Assembly: GCA_008534395.1 (NCBI GenBank)
Contig: SHMQ01000001.1
Location: 170,255 to 234,254 of the forward strand
Source: Candidatus Acidulodesulfobacterium acidiphilum
GTDB lineage: Bacteria > SZUA-79 > Acidulodesulfobacterales > Acidulodesulfobacteraceae
Direction: 5' to 3'
DNA: 64,000 nucleotides
Shown here: positions 63,928 through 64,000 of the stretch, piece after piece
Layout: every line of letters begins with the position of its first letter
How positions within the stretch are numbered: the stretch's first letter is position 1
Program-made: the position numbers and the translations under genes
The notes under the pieces: generated by a model
Databases searched by the model: none
What the model was told of the DNA's origin: nothing
The model's input: only the letters and a program-made list of their open reading frames with translations

Positions 63928-64000
63928 ATAATATCTTTGTATTATTATTTTGCTTTTAATACGTTTTATTAATAATCGCAATCAACCTTCATCACCCCCT

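Noticed and set aside
1..64000. CRISPR arrays, rRNA or tRNA genes
   Set aside because: No regularly spaced repeats of 24-40 bases and no cloverleaf with a conserved T-loop was found on reading; a covariance search would be decisive.

Overview
The window is AT-rich, gene-dense DNA from a Gram-negative bacterium: it encodes a beta-barrel porin, a TolC-type outer-membrane channel and signal peptides. Heme is made from glutamyl-tRNA by way of siroheme (HemA, HemC, fused CobA-HemD, a precorrin-2 dehydrogenase, then the radical SAM enzymes AhbC and AhbD). This is the route of sulfate-reducing Desulfobacterota and relatives. Together with cytochrome bd oxidase and the low GC it suggests an uncultured deltaproteobacterial lineage; a Sva0485/Acidulodesulfobacterales-like organism is my best guess. 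That assignment is inference, because no rRNA or tRNA gene is visible.

Layout. 1-8.2 kb: topA (cut by the left edge) and a divergent dprA-like gene on the minus strand, then a periplasmic binding protein and a YhaO/YhaN nuclease-ATPase pair whose ATPase is split over two frames. 8.3-15.3 kb: small metabolic genes (nitroreductase, DUF488, isochorismatase-like, APC permease under a cobalamin riboswitch, molybdopterin oxidoreductase, LRV/HEAT repeat protein, SDR). They are interleaved with a structured MITE-like element and several decayed copies of pieces of neighbouring genes. 15.4-27.1 kb: an accessory island with hsdM, a gutted rhuM, an HI0074-type protein, a nucleotidyltransferase fused to HsdS, a frameshifted type ISP-like restriction-modification enzyme with a C-terminal S24 (LexA-like) domain, VapBC, and a frameshifted membrane protein. 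27.1-32.3 kb: an ArsR regulator with a Cys-rich protein and a TolC/EmrA/EmrB-type export system. 32.4-54.3 kb: mostly core genes (class A PBP, moaA, gyrA, gpsA, OsmC, AMMECR1, the heme operon, polA, cydAB). 54.4-57.5 kb: an Rrf2 regulator facing a Ric/ScdA di-iron repair protein, then a porin. 57.7-64 kb: a GHKL ATPase with a small YhcG-like partner, a c-type cytochrome, a truncated transposase, an MNT/HEPN pair, a TIM-barrel protein and an MFS transporter, with repeats at the right edge.

How it works together. The heme operon feeds the bd oxidase, and the Rrf2 regulator and Ric protein beside cydAB suggest nitric-oxide or iron-sulfur stress control of that region. The island at 15-27 kb is a defence locus in active decay: at least three accessory genes are broken by single-base frame changes, as is yhaN outside it, and several open frames are deletion chimeras. 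The best candidates for undescribed biology are the GHKL ATPase plus YhcG-N-like pair (57.7-59.7 kb), the S24 domain fused to a type ISP-like enzyme (19.4-24.7 kb), the nucleotidyltransferase-HsdS fusion (18.0-19.1 kb), and the cobalamin riboswitch upstream of an amino-acid-type permease (10.9-12.6 kb).
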